From the NCBI GenBank assembly GCA_023389155.1, contig JAEWEV010000008.1, forward strand, positions 62,001 to 126,000: a stretch of 64,000 bases of DNA. Reading direction: 5' to 3'. The stretch is from Pseudomonadota bacterium. GTDB taxonomy: Bacteria; Pseudomonadota; Gammaproteobacteria; Burkholderiales; Burkholderiaceae_B. The notes under the pieces are model-generated. The model was not told the origin of the DNA. It saw only the letters and a program-made list of their open reading frames with translations, and ran no database searches. Shown piece by piece: positions 1-8,287 of this stretch. The position numbers and the translations under genes are program-made. How positions within the stretch are numbered: position 1 is the first letter of the stretch; the number at the start of each line of letters is the position of its first letter.

Positions 1-736
1 AGCCGTTGAGCATCCGACGCTTCAGTTTTCCACGATAGTGGCTGCGGGCAACCACTTCCTGGCCGGGGTAGCAACCTTTGGTGAAGCTGACGGCGCCTAT
101 AGCGTCCAGATTAACATCCTGTGGAATGAATTTTTCCTGATTGGCGCTTTCTACCCATGGTATGCCCGAGAGAATGTCCAGCACAGCCCATTGTTCGGGG
201 CTGCCCGCTTGTGCCTGCGGAAGGTCCAATGAGGCATCGGCAATCAGGACACCGCGGTGTATACCGTCCAGGGCAGGCAGACCAAATTGCAACGACTGCT
301 CGCTGCTGACCACCTGCCAGGGCTCCGGATATGTGAGTCCGGACGCATCGCCATCACGCTTAATACCTGCCCAATAGCCCATGGGCGTTAACCCCGTATC
401 TTCTACCTTTACCTTTGCACGCAGCACGAACATCCGCAGGCGTTTGACGAAGCTATCTGCAATATCGCTGCGGATCATGAGCTGATAACTGCGGCCCTGG
501 TCGGGTTCGGTGCCGGCGATTTGCCACAACACAAAGCTTGCCAGCATTCTGCCCTTGGCAGAGCAGTAGGCAGAAAGTCGCGCGCTGCTGGTTGTAGCGG
601 CATTCACGTCCTGGGTAAACTGGCTTTGCAGGAAAGATTCGGCGTCGACGCCGCTAATTGCCAGTATTCGATAATCAGGCAGCGGCGTGATATGGAGTTC
701 CGTTTCTTCGGTAAATGCGCGGGGATCACTAGACAT
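1..736 (-). CDS. ygfZ: tRNA-modifying/folate-binding protein YgfZ (3' end outside window)
   Basis: Reading the minus strand from the ATG at 734-736 gives about 245 codons without a stop up to the window edge, so the C-terminus is cut off. The N-terminal part has the aminomethyltransferase-like fold signature (SFLQSQFTQDVN). Near the cut lies KGCYPGQEVVAR, the conserved Cys-containing motif that identifies YgfZ/GcvT-related proteins. YgfZ is a tetrahydrofolate-binding protein that helps maintain iron-sulfur enzymes such as MiaB. An AAGGA Shine-Dalgarno sits about 8 nt before the start. It is divergent from mltG with a 218-bp shared upstream region. The family call is firm; the length cannot be judged. 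Confidence 0.9.
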   Translation of the reverse strand, partial: MSSDPRAFTEETELHITPLPDYRILAISGVDAESFLQSQFTQDVNAATTSSARLSAYCSAKGRMLASFVLWQIAGTEPDQGRSYQLMIRSDIADSFVKRLRMFVLRAKVKVEDTGLTPMGYWAGIKRDGDASGLTYPEPWQVVSSEQSLQFGLPALDGIHRGVLIADASLDLPQAQAGSPEQWAVLDILSGIPWVESANQEKFIPQDVNLDAIGAVSFTKGCYPGQEVVARSHYRGKLKRRMLNG

Positions 737-954
737 AAGGTAATTCCTTTTCAATGCACCGGCAGGCAGGCCAGGTAGCGGACTGCTTCCAGACTGATTC
801 TCATGACTGATATCGTAACGTATTGAATGGGTTTTTTCCGGCTAAACAATGAAAGCAGCAGGGATTCCTGCTACTAGCTGCGTGCCGGCAACAGGTTGCG
901 CCTGATACAATAGACAGTCTGTCGCAGCGGTATCTGGGTATCACTAATTCATTC

Positions 955-1968
955 ATGAAACTCTTCAAATATATTCTATTTTCATTCGTCATCTGTGTGC
1001 TGCTGCTCAGTGCCGGTCTGGCCGGAAAGGTATGGCACTGGACCAGGACGCCGGCCCCCATGAGTGCCGAGGTGATCGACTATAGCGTGCCGCGTGGCAG
1101 CACCATTGCCTCGGTCGCACAGAGTATGGCCACGGCCGGGATTCAGATCGAACCTTATCTTTTTGTCATGTATGCCCGTTACACAGGACAGGATCGTCTG
1201 CTCAAGGCAGGAGCCTATGAAGCCAAACGGGGCGACACACCTGTTGATCTGCTGGAGCGCATGGCATCGGGACAGACCAGCAAGAGTCAGTTCCAGATCA
1301 TAGAGGGCTGGTCCTATCGGCAGATCCGTCAGACGCTGAAAAACAACCCGAAAATCACCCAGACGCTGGATAAGTTAAGTGATGCCGATATTTTGTCAAA
1401 ACTGGGCGCTCCATACGAAAGCCCGGAAGGACTGTTCTTTCCTGACACTTACGTATTTGTCCCGGGCGATACCGACTTGGACATTCTTCGTCGTGCCTAT
1501 CAAGAAGGGCAAAAGCACCTTGCCGCAGTATGGGATGCGCGCGACAATAACCTGCCGCTGAAAACGCCCTACGAGGCGCTGATTCTCGCCTCAATCATCG
1601 AAAAGGAAACCGGTCATGTGGTCGATCGCAACCGGGTGGCAGGGGTATTCATCAACCGCCTGGAGAAAAAGATGTTGCTGCAGACCGACCCTACGGTCAT
1701 CTACGGCATGCAAGACGCCTATCAAGGCGTGATTACCCGAAACGACCTTACAACTGATACCCCCTGGAATACATACACGCGGGCAGGACTGCCGCCCACG
1801 CCGATTGCCAGTCCGGGACTCTTGTCACTGCAGGCCGCCGTGCATCCTGAACGCCATAAATATTTCTATTTCGTGTCACGTGGCGATGGGACCAGCGAAT
1901 TTTCAGAGGATCTGCGTGGCCATAACCGCAACGTCAATACTTATATCTTGAAGAAAGGCACACAATAA
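955..1968 (+). CDS. mltG: Endolytic murein transglycosylase MltG
   Basis: 337 residues, the usual MltG (YceG) length. One N-terminal transmembrane helix (about residues 5-25) precedes a LysM-like region and the YceG domain. The catalytic glutamate lies in ASIIEKETG, followed by LQTDPTVIYG and the AGLPPTPIASPG motif. The enzyme cleaves nascent glycan strands at the inner membrane and sets their length. The stop overlaps the tmk start (TAATG at 1966-1970), so the two are translationally coupled. The mltG-tmk-holB-tatD order is widespread in Proteobacteria. No strong Shine-Dalgarno is seen before the ATG. Confidence 0.95.
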   Translation: MKLFKYILFSFVICVLLLSAGLAGKVWHWTRTPAPMSAEVIDYSVPRGSTIASVAQSMATAGIQIEPYLFVMYARYTGQDRLLKAGAYEAKRGDTPVDLLERMASGQTSKSQFQIIEGWSYRQIRQTLKNNPKITQTLDKLSDADILSKLGAPYESPEGLFFPDTYVFVPGDTDLDILRRAYQEGQKHLAAVWDARDNNLPLKTPYEALILASIIEKETGHVVDRNRVAGVFINRLEKKMLLQTDPTVIYGMQDAYQGVITRNDLTTDTPWNTYTRAGLPPTPIASPGLLSLQAAVHPERHKYFYFVSRGDGTSEFSEDLRGHNRNVNTYILKKGTQ

Positions 1969-2600
1969 TGAAGGGTTTTTTTCTTACACTCGAAGGCGTG
2001 GACGGGGCCGGCAAGAGTTCGCACATCGGGCATCTGCGCGAACTGTGCGAGTCGCTGGGACGCGATGTTGTCATGACACGTGAGCCAGGTGGCACACCAA
2101 TCAGCGAAACCTTGCGAGCCATGCTGCTCACTGAGTCCATGCACATGGAAACCGAAACCCTGCTTATGTTTGCCGCCAGGCAGGAGCATATCCTTTCTGT
2201 CATCCGACCGGCACTGGCAGCAGGTAAAATCGTCATTAGTGATCGGTTCACCGATGCGACCTATGCCTACCAGGGCGGTGGGCGCCATTTTCCGCCAGAG
2301 CGTATCCAGGTGCTTGAAGATTGGGTTCAGCAGAAACTGCAGCCGGATCTGACGATATTGTTCGACGTACCACTGGAGGTGGCGCGGGAAAGGCTGGAAA
2401 AAAGCCGTGACCCGGACCGGTTCGAACGTGAAGACAGCGGTTTTTTCGAACGGGTGCGAGACGCTTATCTTGCTCGCGTCAGCAGCGAACCGCAGCGCTT
2501 CTATATTGTTGACTCCAGCCGACCCAAAGCACAGATCATGCAACAATTGCAGGATATGCTCAGGACCCGGTTGCAACAGCATATGCAACAGGAACAATAG
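1968..2600 (+). CDS. tmk: Thymidylate kinase
   Basis: 210 residues, typical for dTMP kinase, which phosphorylates dTMP to dTDP. Seen: P-loop EGVDGAGKSS at about residues 8-17, the DRF motif in SDRFTDATYAYQGGGR, and an Arg-rich LID region (KSRDPDRFERED) of the E. coli type. It is the second gene of the mltG-tmk-holB-tatD operon, overlapping mltG by one base and ending 9 nt before holB. Confidence 0.96.
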   Translation: MKGFFLTLEGVDGAGKSSHIGHLRELCESLGRDVVMTREPGGTPISETLRAMLLTESMHMETETLLMFAARQEHILSVIRPALAAGKIVISDRFTDATYAYQGGGRHFPPERIQVLEDWVQQKLQPDLTILFDVPLEVARERLEKSRDPDRFEREDSGFFERVRDAYLARVSSEPQRFYIVDSSRPKAQIMQQLQDMLRTRLQQHMQQEQ

Positions 2601-2609
2601 ATCCCACTC

Positions 2610-3671
2610 ATGACAGCGATCACCACTTTTTTCCCGTGGCAGACTGACAAGGCAAGCGAATGGCTGAGCGATCGGGCGCGCTTTGCCCACGCCTGGCTGA
2701 TCTATGGACCGCCGGGAATCGGCAAACTGACTTTTGCCAGGGCTGCTGCCGCCAGCCTGTTGTGTGAGCATCCCGTAAGCGGCATTGCCTGCGGGACCTG
2801 CGAGTCATGTTCATGGATTGCTAACGATGCCCATCCCGATCTTCGCCTGGTGCTGCCAGACAGACTCGCCCAGCAGTACGGCCTGCAGGAGGCCGTTGGC
2901 GCGTCAGACACGCAGGATGGCAGCACGGCAAAAAAAGCCTCAGGGGAAATTCGCATTGATCAGGTGCGTCAGCTGGACGCGCTGCTTGGCGTCACGACGC
3001 ACCGAAGTGGTATGCGCGTGATCATTCTTTTCCCGGCCGAAGCACTGAATGCCGCCTCAGCCAATTACTTACTCAAATCGGTCGAAGAACCGGCGCCTGG
3101 GACTGTATTTTTGCTGGTTTCCCATGCGCCAGATAAAGTCCTGCCGACACTGCTCTCTCGCTGCCGTCGCCTTAGTTTGCCTACGCCGCCGCACGGGGCT
3201 AGCCTCGCGTGGCTGCAATCGCAGACACTTTCGGCTGAACAGGCGGAGGGCTGGCTGCACGCCAGCGGTGGGGCGCCGGTGGGCGCACTTGCGCTGAGTC
3301 AATCCAGCACCGAACCGGTCAGTTACTGGCTGGGTTCGTTCGCGCAAAGCCTGGCGGACCGGATTATGCCGGATATGGCTGAATACGTGGCGAAACTGGA
3401 AAAGCTGCAACCGGAGGAATGGCTGGGAACGTTGCAGCGCCTTTTCACGGACCTGATGCTGCAAAGTCATGGGCTACCCTTGCGCTATTTCCCGCGCCTC
3501 TCACCCTTTACCAAGGCCATCGCCGACGGGTTGAGTCCGCAAAAAATCAGCCAGACAGTGACCTGGCTTGCCCAGCAGCAGCGTATTGCGGATCATCCGC
3601 TGAACGCCAGATTGTTCATTCAGTCTGTGCTGCAGCGGGTATGTGTGACCTGCCTGTCAAAAAACGGATAA
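2610..3671 (+). CDS. holB: DNA polymerase III delta' subunit
   Basis: 353 residues. The AAA+ fold begins with P-loop GPPGIGKLTFARA (about residues 31-43), then a four-Cys zinc-binding segment (C..C..C..C around ACGTCESC), the SVEEPAPGTVF sensor/SRC-region sequence and LLSRCRR. The subunit is part of the clamp-loader complex and, as usual for delta', is not expected to hydrolyse ATP efficiently. An acidic/polar insertion around residues 90-110 (DTQDGSTAKKASGE) is common in betaproteobacterial HolB. It sits between tmk and tatD, 12 nt from tatD. Confidence 0.94.
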   Translation: MTAITTFFPWQTDKASEWLSDRARFAHAWLIYGPPGIGKLTFARAAAASLLCEHPVSGIACGTCESCSWIANDAHPDLRLVLPDRLAQQYGLQEAVGASDTQDGSTAKKASGEIRIDQVRQLDALLGVTTHRSGMRVIILFPAEALNAASANYLLKSVEEPAPGTVFLLVSHAPDKVLPTLLSRCRRLSLPTPPHGASLAWLQSQTLSAEQAEGWLHASGGAPVGALALSQSSTEPVSYWLGSFAQSLADRIMPDMAEYVAKLEKLQPEEWLGTLQRLFTDLMLQSHGLPLRYFPRLSPFTKAIADGLSPQKISQTVTWLAQQQRIADHPLNARLFIQSVLQRVCVTCLSKNG

Positions 3672-3683
3672 ACGGAATACCTT

Positions 3684-4451
3684 ATGTATGTAGATTCTCA
3701 TTGCCACCTTGATTTTCCCGAGCTGCAGGAAAACCTGCCGGACATTTTGGAAAATATGAAGCGCAACCAGGTCAGCCATGCCCTGTGTGTCAGCGTCAAT
3801 CTGCCCGATTGGCCACGCATCGTCAACCTGGTAGAAAATCATCCCAATTTATGGGGATCTGTGGGCGTGCATCCCGATTATGAAGATACGCGCGAACCCG
3901 ACGTGGATTTGCTGTGTGAACACGCAAGACATCCGAAAATCGTTGCCATTGGCGAGACCGGACTGGATTACTATCGTCTGTCTGAACCCCTGGACTGGCA
4001 ACGCGAGCGATTTCGTGTCCATATTCGGGCCGCGAATCAGAGCGGATTGCCTCTGATTATCCATACACGTTCCTCAGCCGAAGATACCCTGCGTATCATG
4101 CGGGAAGAGAAGGCTACCGGCTGTGGCGGCGTCATGCACTGTTTTACTGAAAGCTGGGAGGTTGCGCAGCAGGCTATGGAGCAGAATTTCTATATTTCAC
4201 TTTCTGGAATTGTGACATTCAAAAATGCCGTGCAATTGCAGGATGTTGCTCGTAAGGTTCCGCTGGAGCGGTTATTGATCGAGACCGATTCTCCTTACCT
4301 GGCGCCGGTGCCATACAGGGGCAAGCGAAATGACCCATCCAAGGTCATTCATGTCGCCGAGAAAATTGCTGAGCTCAGGCAAATCACGGTCGAAGAAGTT
4401 GCGCAAGCATCAACGAATAATTTTTTCAATTTATTCAAAAAGATACATTGA
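3684..4451 (+). CDS. tatD: TatD family metal-dependent hydrolase/DNase
   Basis: 255 residues with the full TatD metal-site set: DSHCHLDFPE at the N-terminus, GETGLDYY, HTRSSAEDTLRIM, MHCFTESWE and ETDSPYLAP. The family are TIM-barrel metallohydrolases with 3'-5' exonuclease activity (TatD/YcfH). It is the last gene of the mltG-tmk-holB operon, with 12 nt after holB. No clear terminator is visible in the AT-rich 96 bp that follow. Confidence 0.92.
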   Translation: MYVDSHCHLDFPELQENLPDILENMKRNQVSHALCVSVNLPDWPRIVNLVENHPNLWGSVGVHPDYEDTREPDVDLLCEHARHPKIVAIGETGLDYYRLSEPLDWQRERFRVHIRAANQSGLPLIIHTRSSAEDTLRIMREEKATGCGGVMHCFTESWEVAQQAMEQNFYISLSGIVTFKNAVQLQDVARKVPLERLLIETDSPYLAPVPYRGKRNDPSKVIHVAEKIAELRQITVEEVAQASTNNFFNLFKKIH

Positions 4452-4547
4452 TTATTTGTTATATTGGATTAAGTTTTCCGCAAGACCTAAAAAGTTCATC
4501 AATTTTTAATTAATTGAATAAATTCATAGGATTAGGAGAAATATATA

Positions 4548-5204
4548 ATGTATTACCTTAAGAAAAATTCAGTCATGAAAAAAAGCCTGCTTGCTATGGG
4601 CCTGGCAGTGGCCGTGAGCGCTTGCGCAGCCGGAGGAAGCGGGGCAGACAGCGGATTCTGGAATGATGTGAAGAACGACCGTGCCAGCGCAGTCACCCAG
4701 GACATCTCTCAGGGAGCAGACCCCAATGCAGTCAATGAAAACGGTGAACCCGCGCTGATTCAGGCAATTCGTGATCAGTCCATGGGGGCATTTGACGCGC
4801 TCGCGTCCAATCCGAATACAAATGTTAACGCCGTAAACCGGACCAATGAAACACCGCTCATGTATCTGGCCATTATCGGAGACGTGCCGCGAGCCCAGAA
4901 ACTGGTGGCCAGAGGTGCCCAGGTCAATCGTCTGGGATGGACTCCTCTGCATTATGCGGCTTCGAAAGGGCACAGTGACATGATCAAATTCCTTCTGGGT
5001 AAAGGCGCATACCCGAATGCACCCGCACCGGACGGCAGTTCACCGCTGCTGATGGCGGTCACCTCGAAAAATGCCGATGCCGTTCGCGCGCTGGTAAAAG
5101 CTGGCGCCGATCCCCGGGCCATCAATCAGAAAAATGTGAGTGCGCTGGATATGGCCAGGAAGTTGGGTAACTCCGATGTACTCAATGCGCTTAACGCAAA
5201 ATAA
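4548..5204 (+). CDS. Ankyrin-repeat lipoprotein
   Basis: 218 residues. AGGAG at 4534-4538, 9 nt before the ATG, supports this start over the internal Met at residue 10. A signal peptide ends in lipobox VSAC with Cys26, so the mature protein should be a periplasm-facing lipoprotein. From about residue 40 there are four to five ankyrin repeats (GWTPLHYAASKGHSDMIKFL is the clearest). Ankyrin repeats mediate protein binding; the partner is unknown. The next gene starts 9 nt downstream with its own AAGGAG, so the two are probably co-transcribed and may act together in the envelope. Confidence 0.85.
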   Translation: MYYLKKNSVMKKSLLAMGLAVAVSACAAGGSGADSGFWNDVKNDRASAVTQDISQGADPNAVNENGEPALIQAIRDQSMGAFDALASNPNTNVNAVNRTNETPLMYLAIIGDVPRAQKLVARGAQVNRLGWTPLHYAASKGHSDMIKFLLGKGAYPNAPAPDGSSPLLMAVTSKNADAVRALVKAGADPRAINQKNVSALDMARKLGNSDVLNALNAK

Positions 5205-5213
5205 GGAGTAGCG

Positions 5214-6020
5214 ATGATCTTCCGTTGCGAGAGTTTCGCTGAAAGGCCCGGCATAACTCGTTTCAATTGTGTTTTTCTGGCTCTGGGAGGTGCATGCTTA
5301 CTGATGAGTTCGGCGGCCCACGCCGATCAGCCATATTGCGAAAGCCAGTGGCTTAAACCGAATACTCGCCTGTCCGGCTCGGTCGATGGTGCCACGGCGC
5401 GATTCTCCGTGCAGGTAAATCAAGTGAGCGGTAACGGTGCCGGGCAGTGTACGGCGCAGCTGACAGTGGATGCAGATGCGCCGATCGCCGGCCAGAGAGT
5501 GCAGGGAACAGGCCCGTTCACGCTCACCGTCAACCAGGGCCGGTCAACACTCAATGGATCCTTTGCCGCGTCCGGCCTGATGAACACGAACATGAAAACG
5601 TCGGTGGACAGTGCGCTTAACGGGTATTTCCTGAAACCTGCAGATACGGTTACTCCGGGTGAAACCTTACCGCCCCTGTCGGGCAATTCCAATGTCAACC
5701 TCACCATTGCCTTGCAAAATGGCGTCCCCCTCAATCAGATCAACGTCAGCAATGCCACTATCTCGACCGGACCAAGAAAAGTCGGCAAACTGCAAAGCCA
5801 TGCGACATCGGTAGGAACGCTGCAGTGCATGCCTGTGACCTATACCGCGACGACATCCAGTGGTAATCTGAGCGGGGTCGCTTCCAGCAACGGGAACGCA
5901 GCCAGATCCGGGACAGCGCAAGTGACGGACTGGTATTGCCCGGAAAAAGGTTTAACCATGGAATCTGTGATCACCAGAGGAAGTCAGACCACGCGTGTCG
6001 TAATCAATTCGATTCAGTAG
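5214..6020 (+). CDS. Exported protein of unknown function
   Basis: 268 residues, family not recognised. AAGGAG lies 5-10 nt before the ATG. A long signal peptide (hydrophobic stretch about residues 20-35) ends in a typical AHA-D cleavage site. The mature part is rich in Ser, Thr, Asn and Gly with a beta-strand-like alternation and has four cysteines (in PYCESQW, GQCTAQ, LQCMPV and WYCPEKG) that could form two disulfides. It looks like a beta-rich periplasmic or surface protein. It is paired with the ankyrin lipoprotein upstream. No function is assigned. Confidence 0.75.
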   Translation: MIFRCESFAERPGITRFNCVFLALGGACLLMSSAAHADQPYCESQWLKPNTRLSGSVDGATARFSVQVNQVSGNGAGQCTAQLTVDADAPIAGQRVQGTGPFTLTVNQGRSTLNGSFAASGLMNTNMKTSVDSALNGYFLKPADTVTPGETLPPLSGNSNVNLTIALQNGVPLNQINVSNATISTGPRKVGKLQSHATSVGTLQCMPVTYTATTSSGNLSGVASSNGNAARSGTAQVTDWYCPEKGLTMESVITRGSQTTRVVINSIQ

Positions 6021-6109
6021 ACAGCAAACGGGCATGACAGACTGAATATCAGCAGGCTGTTTCCGGCATCGGCTTTTCATTTGAAGTTTGCTATTGTCTG
6101 AAACATACA

Positions 6110-6161
6110 TTTGATCCGTCCCTATTTAATTTTTTATTCATATAAATAGGGACGGATCAAA
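6110..6161. repeat. Perfect 19-bp inverted repeat upstream of gdhA
   Basis: Arms 6110-6128 and 6143-6161 are exact reverse complements (TTTGATCCGTCCCTATTTA on the left), with a 14-nt AT-rich loop. It lies between the exported-protein gene and gdhA. It could be a transcription terminator (no T-run on the plus strand), a regulator site or a dispersed REP/MITE-like palindrome. Confidence 0.85.
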
Positions 6162-6207
6162 TTGACGTTACACTTGTGCTTTATCCCATCACGTCGAGGA
6201 GATGATT

Positions 6208-7509
6208 TTGAGCCAGGATTCAAGCAGCAACCGCCAGCACGCCTTACCTTCGTATCTGGATTCAAACGATCTGGGTGCATGGGGGATTTATCTCAAGCAG
6301 GTGGATCGCGTGACTCCGTATCTGGGGTCGTTACAGCGCTGGGTAGAAACGTTGAAGCGCCCAAAGCGCGCCATGATTGTTGACATTCCCGTTGAACTGG
6401 ACAATGGCACTATTGCCCATTTTGAAGGCTATCGGGTTCAGCACAATACCTCGCGCGGCCCCGGCAAGGGCGGTGTGCGGTTCCACCAAGACGTTTGCCT
6501 GTCGGAGGTAATGGCACTGGCAGCCTGGATGTCAATCAAGAATGCAGCAGTCAATCTGCCTTATGGCGGTGCAAAGGGCGGGGTGCGAATTGATCCTCGT
6601 AATTACTCGAAAGCTGAACTTGAAAAAGTCACGCGGCGCTACACCAGCGAGATCGGCGTGATTATCGGGCCATCAAAGGATATACCGGCCCCCGATGTCA
6701 ACACAAATCCGCAAACAATGGCATGGATGATGGATACGTATTCCATGAACGTAGGCGCGACGGCAACAGGGGTTGTAACCGGTAAGCCCATTTCGCTGGG
6801 TGGCAGTCTGGGCCGAGTTGAAGCCACGGGTCGTGGTGTATTTGTGGTCGGATGTGAAGCGGCCCGCGACATTAACCTGCCAATCGAGGGCGCCCGTGTC
6901 GCCGTGCAGGGGTTTGGTAATGTGGGTGGAACCGCCGCACGCCTCTTTTTCGAAGCCGGGGCGAAAGTGGTGGCGGTTCAGGATCATACCGGCGCAATCA
7001 AAAATACCAACGGCATCCAGGTACATGAACTGCTGGCGCACGTGGAAAAACATGCGGGCGTCAAAGGGTTTCCTGGTGCCGAAGAAGTGACCATCGACGA
7101 TTTCTGGTCTGTCCCGACTGATTTTCTGATTCCGGCAGCCCTGGAAAATCAGATTGATTCCAGAGTGGCCAATCTGGTCAATGCGAAGATCGTCGTTGAA
7201 GGCGCCAATGGTCCGACAACGCCTGAAGCAGATGACATTCTCACAGACAAAGGCGTGCATGTCGTTCCAGACGTGCTGGCCAATGCTGGCGGCGTAACAG
7301 TGAGTTATTTCGAATGGGTGCAGGATTTCTCCAGCTTTTTCTGGACGGAAGATGAAATCAATCACCGCCTGGAACGCCTGATGCGAGAAGCTTATCGTGC
7401 TGTGTCGGAGGTAGCCAAACAGCATTCTGTCACACTGCGAACTGCCGCATTTATTGTGGCGTGCTCACGTATTCTTGAATCTCGTGAAGTTCGGGGCCTG
7501 TACCCCTGA
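6208..7509 (+). CDS. gdhA: Glutamate dehydrogenase (Glu/Leu/Phe/Val dehydrogenase family)
   Basis: About 433 residues. Motifs: GGAKGGVR with the substrate-binding and catalytic Lys region near residue 121, PAPDVNTNPQTMAWMMD, and a Rossmann dinucleotide site VQGFGNVGGTAARLF. It interconverts glutamate and 2-oxoglutarate plus ammonia; cofactor preference is not certain. Start choice: GAGGAG at 6196-6201 abuts an ATG at 6202, too close to serve it, but is 6 nt before an in-frame TTG at 6208, so TTG is preferred; the ATG would add two residues. It is monocistronic, behind the 19-bp inverted repeat. Confidence 0.92.
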   Translation: MSQDSSSNRQHALPSYLDSNDLGAWGIYLKQVDRVTPYLGSLQRWVETLKRPKRAMIVDIPVELDNGTIAHFEGYRVQHNTSRGPGKGGVRFHQDVCLSEVMALAAWMSIKNAAVNLPYGGAKGGVRIDPRNYSKAELEKVTRRYTSEIGVIIGPSKDIPAPDVNTNPQTMAWMMDTYSMNVGATATGVVTGKPISLGGSLGRVEATGRGVFVVGCEAARDINLPIEGARVAVQGFGNVGGTAARLFFEAGAKVVAVQDHTGAIKNTNGIQVHELLAHVEKHAGVKGFPGAEEVTIDDFWSVPTDFLIPAALENQIDSRVANLVNAKIVVEGANGPTTPEADDILTDKGVHVVPDVLANAGGVTVSYFEWVQDFSSFFWTEDEINHRLERLMREAYRAVSEVAKQHSVTLRTAAFIVACSRILESREVRGLYP

Positions 7510-7600
7510 TCTGACGCGTGCGCGAGGAGGCGGCCCGTAAATTGTCGTCTCCCTCAAGTGCTGGCGGCTCAGTGCATGTCTCCGTGCTCACGGGTCTGTG

Positions 7601-7630
7601 TTGTAGGTAGCTTCGTGCTTATGCTACTAT
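7601..7630 (+). promoter_or_regulatory. Candidate sigma-70 promoter for crcB
   Basis: TTGTAG (7601-7606) and TACTAT (7625-7630) are separated by 18 bp. Initiation 6-8 bp downstream would start the RNA almost exactly at the first paired base of the fluoride aptamer (7641). Neither box is close to consensus; the position is the main support. Confidence 0.45.
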
Positions 7631-7639
7631 CCAATCCAG

Positions 7640-7706
7640 TGGAGATGGCTATCCTCCCGGGCGAGTCCGAACCGCTGTCCTCCTGACAGACAGCTAATGA
7701 TACCTG
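7640..7706 (+). promoter_or_regulatory. Fluoride riboswitch (crcB motif) aptamer
   Basis: The segment matches the crcB-motif layout by eye. GGAG (7641-7644) pairs with CTCC (7653-7656) around the conserved GATGG. Then come GAACCGC and a perfect GCTGTC/GACAGC hairpin, ending in CTAATGATACCTGC. UAUC in the 5' part can pair with GAUA in the 3' part to form the long-range pseudoknot-like helix. It lies about 95 nt before crcB, whose product exports fluoride. The aptamer binds fluoride through Mg2+ and switches the downstream gene on. Confidence 0.85.
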
Positions 7707-7750
7707 CGCAATCCTCAATCAGTGGACGATTCGTCCGCATTGAAGAAACC

Positions 7751-7799
7751 GCGGGTATTTTTGTACCCGCTTAACCAGAAAAATCTACAGGGGTACGGG
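7751..7799 (+). promoter_or_regulatory. Candidate expression platform of the fluoride riboswitch
   Basis: GCGGGTA (7751-7757) and TACCCGC (7764-7770) form a perfect 7-bp hairpin. The GTACCC of its 3' arm (7763-7768) can instead pair with GGGTAC (7791-7796), which overlaps the purine-rich ribosome-binding region just before the crcB ATG at 7800. This gives two exclusive structures, one hiding and one freeing the start region, as in translational riboswitches. The pairing is seen in the sequence; the switching role is inferred. Confidence 0.5.
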
Positions 7800-8195
7800 A
7801 TGCTTCAATCTGTTTTCATGATCAGTATCGGCGCCTCATGCGGGGCCATACTGCGCTGGCTGCTGGGCCTGGCATTGAACAACACATTCCACAATATTGC
7901 CATGGGGACACTGGCCGCCAACCTGGGCGGGGGGTATCTGATCGGGCTGGCTTTAGGGGTGTTTGCCGCGGTACCGTCAGTGCCCGCGGAATGGCGATTG
8001 CTCATCGTAACCGGATTCCTTGGCGGACTGACGACATTTTCTACGTTTTCTGCCGAAGTGACTATGCTGCTGCATCAGGGAAAAATCCAGTGGGCGATGC
8101 TGGAAATTGCGTTGCATGTGATGGGGTCGTTATTGATGACCGCCTTGGGGCTTTTTACAATTACTGCGCTCACTCGTTTGTATCACCTGCGATGA
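7800..8195 (+). CDS. crcB: Fluoride ion exporter CrcB (Fluc)
   Basis: 131 residues from the ATG at 7800; an upstream in-frame ATG at 7722 would place coding sequence over the switching hairpin and add a non-conserved tail. Four transmembrane helices are visible, with the family motifs GASCGAILRWL, NLGGGYLIG and GFLGGLTTFSTFSAEV; the last holds the Phe residues lining the fluoride pore. The protein forms dual-topology dimers that passively export F-. The fluoride riboswitch just upstream supports the assignment. A strong hairpin (8262-8282) follows. Confidence 0.93.
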   Translation: MLQSVFMISIGASCGAILRWLLGLALNNTFHNIAMGTLAANLGGGYLIGLALGVFAAVPSVPAEWRLLIVTGFLGGLTTFSTFSAEVTMLLHQGKIQWAMLEIALHVMGSLLMTALGLFTITALTRLYHLR

Positions 8196-8261
8196 TGGGA
8201 ATACTGGGAAGACAGTTGAGATGATGCGAATTTATGCTTCTCTGCATCCTCATGAAGAACT

Positions 8262-8282
8262 GGCCCGGGTCTTGCCCGGGCC
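8262..8282. terminator. Bidirectional terminator hairpin between crcB and the GST gene
   Basis: GGCCCGGG (8262-8269) and CCCGGGCC (8275-8282) form a perfect 8-bp GC stem with a 5-nt loop, between the convergent crcB (ends 8195) and the glutathione transferase gene (ends 8288). No long T-run follows on either strand. Confidence 0.65.
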
Positions 8283-8287
8283 TCGGT

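Noticed and set aside
1941..2771. 276-codon minus-strand frame opposite tmk
   Set aside because: Shadow of tmk, whose motifs and operon position are unambiguous.
6673..7425. 250-codon minus-strand frame opposite gdhA
   Set aside because: Shadow of the glutamate dehydrogenase gene.
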